NCBI GenBank assembly: GCA_934343915.1
Contig: CAKRIL010000063.1
Coordinates: 1 to 7,210, forward strand
DNA length: 7,210 nt
Origin: an uncultured Lachnospiraceae bacterium
Lineage (GTDB): Bacteria; Bacillota; Clostridia; Lachnospirales; Lachnospiraceae
Direction of reading: 5' to 3'
The notes beneath the pieces were generated by a model that was given only the letters and a program-made list of their open reading frames with translations, ran no database searches and was not told the origin of the DNA. The position numbers were made by a program, and so were the translations under genes. Shown in pieces: positions 5,792 to 7,210 of the stretch. Every line of letters starts with the position of its first letter. Positions within the stretch are counted from its first letter, which is position 1.

Positions 5792-5824
5792 AAGCAAGAC
5801 CTCACTTCCCAATATATTAGAGGT

Positions 5825-5853
5825 ATTCTAGCACCAAGCGGGAAAATATTCAA
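5825..5853 (-). promoter_or_regulatory. Predicted sigma-A promoter of the FAH-family gene
   Basis: On the minus strand TTGAAT (5853-5848), a 17-nt spacer and TAGAAT (5830-5825) are seen. The start would be near 5818, leaving a leader of about 27 nt to the ATG at 5791. This supports the ATG over the TTG at 5812, which would leave almost no leader. The spacer contains CGCTTGGT, also found in the divergent fic promoter. Confidence 0.6.
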
Positions 5854-5902
5854 TATGGAAAAGGTCATGGTTTTTCTGACATGAATTTAAATAAAAGATT
5901 TA

Positions 5903-5938
5903 ACTTGTAAACACACTTGTGAACACCCTTGTAGTTTG
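5903..5938. repeat. Three tandem 12-bp repeats upstream of the fic promoter
   Basis: ACTTGTAAACAC (5903-5914), ACTTGTGAACAC (5915-5926) and a decayed third copy starting CCTTGTAG (5927-5938) lie end to end, just upstream of the -35. An inverted copy of the core (TGTTCACA, 5940-5947) overlaps the -35. The arrangement looks like an operator array. Confidence 0.5.
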
Positions 5939-5947
5939 CTGTTCACA
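5918..5947. promoter_or_regulatory. Inverted repeat overlapping the fic -35 (candidate operator)
   Basis: TGTGAACA (5918-5925) and TGTTCACA (5940-5947) are perfect 8-bp inverted repeats separated by 14 bp. Their centres are 22 bp apart, two helical turns. The right arm contains the whole -35 hexamer, so a bound dimer would block RNA polymerase. Confidence 0.5.
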
Positions 5948-5970
5948 GTTATCGCTTGGTATGATATAAT
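5942..5970 (+). promoter_or_regulatory. Predicted promoter of the fic gene, extended -10
   Basis: TTCACA (5942-5947), 17 nt and a perfect TATAAT (5965-5970) preceded by TGA give an extended -10 (TGATATAAT). The start is expected near 5977, leaving a leader of about 90 nt. Confidence 0.65.
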
Positions 5971-6008
5971 CTATTTGCAATATTAAAGATTGAATAACTT
6001 AGGAATGA

Positions 6009-6029
6009 CAGATTTTTATCTGCATTTTT
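6009..6029 (+). terminator. Possible weak attenuator in the fic leader
   Basis: CAGAT-TTTT-ATCTG (6009-6022) is followed after CA by five T (6025-6029), within the predicted leader 37 nt before the fic ATG. The stem is only 5 bp, so at best it causes pausing or partial termination. Confidence 0.25.
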
Positions 6030-6066
6030 CATATGCAATCAATATAGAAAAGAAAGAGGTATTTTT

Positions 6067-6720
6067 ATGAATAATATGTCTATATCAATGGGAAAAAGAC
6101 AGTTAGTTGATTCCATTTGGAAGAGTGCCGGAATAGAAGGCTTAGGAACAACTTTTCCTAATACCGAAAAAATACTATCTAATATTCCGGTGCAGACAAG
6201 GCGCGATGAAGTACTGTTCATTGTAAATATGAAAAGAGCATGGTATTTTTTGTTTGATAATATAGACTATCCAAACAATATCTCATACCTACGCGAACTA
6301 AATAAAATCTGCATGGAGGAACTTTCATATGATGCAGGCAATATCAGAACAGCGCCTGTTACCATAGGTGGTACATCATGGGTTCCTGAAATTCCGCATG
6401 AGGAAATTATTATAAATAAACTTAACGAAATTGCTGCTATGGATAATCGTCTGGAAGCTGCTTTAGAAATGTTTTGCTTTATTACCAGAACGCAAATGTT
6501 CTTGGATGGAAACAAAAGAGTTGCACAGCTTATGTGCAATAAGATCATGATGCAATACGATATAGGCATTTTTTCTATTCCATATGACGAAATTGACTCA
6601 TTCAAAGAGCTCTTGGTAGATTTTTATGAGACAAATGATTCAGACAAGATTAAGGACTTCTTTAGAAAAAAATGTTTGCTTTTAAATCCGGAGTATGTAA
6701 AAAAAGACAAACATGTATAA
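6067..6720 (+). CDS. Fic-domain protein with degenerate signature motif (Gln replaces catalytic His)
   Basis: The 217-residue soluble protein of the Fic/Doc fold most resembles stand-alone Fic proteins with an N-terminal inhibitory helix. Residues 20-25 read SAGIEG, matching the class II inhibitory motif [S/T]xxxE[G/N] with Glu24. Residues 91-110 (GNIRTAPVTIGG...PEIP) match the target-binding flap. The signature, normally HPFxDGN[G/K]RxxR, reads QMFLDGNKRVAQ at 143-154. The acidic Asp147, GNK anion-binding loop and first Arg151 are kept, but the catalytic His is Gln143 and the second Arg is Gln154. Canonical Fic enzymes transfer AMP to target hydroxyls using that His, so classical AMPylation is doubtful. 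Another chemistry or a binding role is possible. The ATG at 6067 has AGAGG (6055-6059) 7 nt upstream. No antitoxin gene lies upstream, and an IS follows within about 50 bp, with no terminator seen. The promoter carries operator-like repeats. Confidence 0.85.
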   Translation: MNNMSISMGKRQLVDSIWKSAGIEGLGTTFPNTEKILSNIPVQTRRDEVLFIVNMKRAWYFLFDNIDYPNNISYLRELNKICMEELSYDAGNIRTAPVTIGGTSWVPEIPHEEIIINKLNEIAAMDNRLEAALEMFCFITRTQMFLDGNKRVAQLMCNKIMMQYDIGIFSIPYDEIDSFKELLVDFYETNDSDKIKDFFRKKCLLLNPEYVKKDKHV

Positions 6721-6793
6721 TGCAATATTTACCAGCAGGTTTTATCATTGTAAACATTTGTAACTTCTTCGGGAGCATCCCAAAGTTTGTGTA

Positions 6794-6837
6794 AACCTCC
6801 AAACTGATGTAAGATATAATTACTCAGTTTGGAGGTT
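6794..6837 (+). promoter_or_regulatory. RBS-sequestering hairpin before the transposase
   Basis: AACCTCCAAACTGA (6794-6807) and TCAGTTTGGAGGTT (6824-6837) form a perfect 14-bp inverted repeat with a 16-nt loop. The transposase Shine-Dalgarno GGAGG (6831-6835) lies inside the right arm and pairs with CCTCC. A TATAAT (6815-6820) in the loop could start RNA near 6827, after the left arm, leaving the site free. RNA entering from outside would carry both arms and be silenced. A -35 for that box is poor. Confidence 0.7.
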
Positions 6838-6843
6838 ATTTTT

Positions 6844-7210
6844 ATGGCAAGAAAAAAAGACAGCCCACAAAAAGCAGCAATGAGAGAAATGATGCGTGAT
6901 TATCTGAAAAATAATGACATCAGCATCAAAGACGGTACGGATGTGAACAGCATCATGCGTGACATGATGTCTGTTCTTTTGGAAGGTGCTTTGGATGAAG
7001 AACTTGATGAAGAATTAGGCTATTCCAAATATGATTACCGGAACAAGGAAACAGATAACAGCCGGAACGGACATTCCAGCAAGACAATGCATACCAGCTA
7101 TGGAGATATGGATATAGCTGTTCCAAGGGACCGTAACGGAGAGTATGAGCCACAGCTCATAAAAAAGTACCAAAATACAATAACTCAGGACATGGAAGAG
7201 AAAATACTTT
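6844..7210 (+). CDS. IS256-family transposase, N-terminal part (runs off window)
   Basis: The 122 codons in view begin MARKKDSPQKAAM. They include the typical IS256-family N-terminal region: a helical segment LLEGALDEELDEELGY (47-62), then YDYRNKETDNSRNGHSSK, followed by GDMDIAVPRDRNGEYEPQL, all hallmark family motifs. This part binds the terminal repeats. The catalytic DDE residues and the rest of the roughly 400-residue protein lie beyond the right edge, so intactness cannot be judged. The frame is open throughout. GGAGG (6831-6835) precedes the ATG at 6844 and sits inside a perfect inverted repeat, implying translational control. Such enzymes move the element by copy-paste through a circular intermediate. 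Confidence 0.95.
   Translation, partial: MARKKDSPQKAAMREMMRDYLKNNDISIKDGTDVNSIMRDMMSVLLEGALDEELDEELGYSKYDYRNKETDNSRNGHSSKTMHTSYGDMDIAVPRDRNGEYEPQLIKKYQNTITQDMEEKIL

Larger units (their letters stand above)
6771..7210 (+). mobile_element. IS256-family insertion sequence, left part
   Basis: The element is recognised by its transposase. The left end is inferred near 6771 (GGGAGCATCCC then TTTGTGTAAACC), because GTGTAAA is common in IS256-family terminal repeats. The true boundary could lie anywhere between about 6763 and 6793. The right end, its inverted repeat and the target duplication are outside the window. It sits just downstream of fic in the same direction, so readthrough from fic would enter it. 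Confidence 0.6.

Noticed and set aside
5792..5812. TTG start at 5812 for the FAH gene, adding 7 residues
   Set aside because: No ribosome-binding site precedes it and it lies only a few bases after the predicted transcription start; the ATG at 5791 has GAGG at 8 nt.
5855..5884. Nine-codon frame upstream of fic as a possible antitoxin or leader peptide
   Set aside because: Too short, no ribosome-binding site, and it lies upstream of the predicted fic transcription start.
1..7210. CRISPR array, tRNA or rRNA genes
   Set aside because: No regularly spaced repeats, cloverleaf pattern or rRNA-like sequence was seen on either strand.

Overview
The window looks like chromosome from a low-to-moderate GC clostridial Firmicute, probably Lachnospiraceae. 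The GAPDH, MnmA, HisJ-type phosphatase and SpoVB-type flippase sequences all have that flavour. Start sites carry strong AGGAGG-type Shine-Dalgarno sequences and promoters of the TTGxxx-N17-TAxAAT kind. This is judged by eye, without a database search.

Layout, left to right. Positions 1-632 (minus) hold the 5' part of a glyceraldehyde-3-phosphate dehydrogenase gene with its own promoter. Positions 633-1160 lack any conventional gene but are rich in signals. On the minus strand there is a TATAAT box, a long stem-loop and a terminator-like hairpin, together predicting a small RNA of about 90 nt. Back to back with it, on the plus strand, is a complete miniature transcription unit: a sigma-A promoter overlapped by a tandem 11-bp repeat, a perfect Shine-Dalgarno, a 23-residue four-cysteine peptide gene, and a 26-bp palindrome that can serve as terminator. 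Next comes hisJ-type histidinol phosphatase (plus), convergent with mnmA (minus). The mnmA terminator lies inside the last codons of the phosphatase gene.

Divergent from mnmA is a polytopic MOP-superfamily (SpoVB-like) flippase gene (plus), convergent with a fumarylacetoacetate-hydrolase-family enzyme (minus). Divergent from that enzyme is a Fic-domain protein (plus) whose signature motif has Gln in place of the catalytic His. Its promoter carries three 12-bp repeats and an inverted repeat overlapping the -35. The window ends in the N-terminal third of an IS256-family transposase (plus), whose ribosome-binding site is buried in a perfect 14-bp inverted repeat.

The genes do not form an operon or a shared pathway. 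Each has its own promoter, and orientations alternate along the window. The core genes serve central metabolism, histidine synthesis, tRNA thiolation and envelope or spore lipid transport. The accessory part begins at about 5900 with fic and the insertion sequence. The most novel-looking items are the small-RNA/Cys-peptide divergent pair (814-1160) and the His-less Fic protein with its operator-like promoter region.
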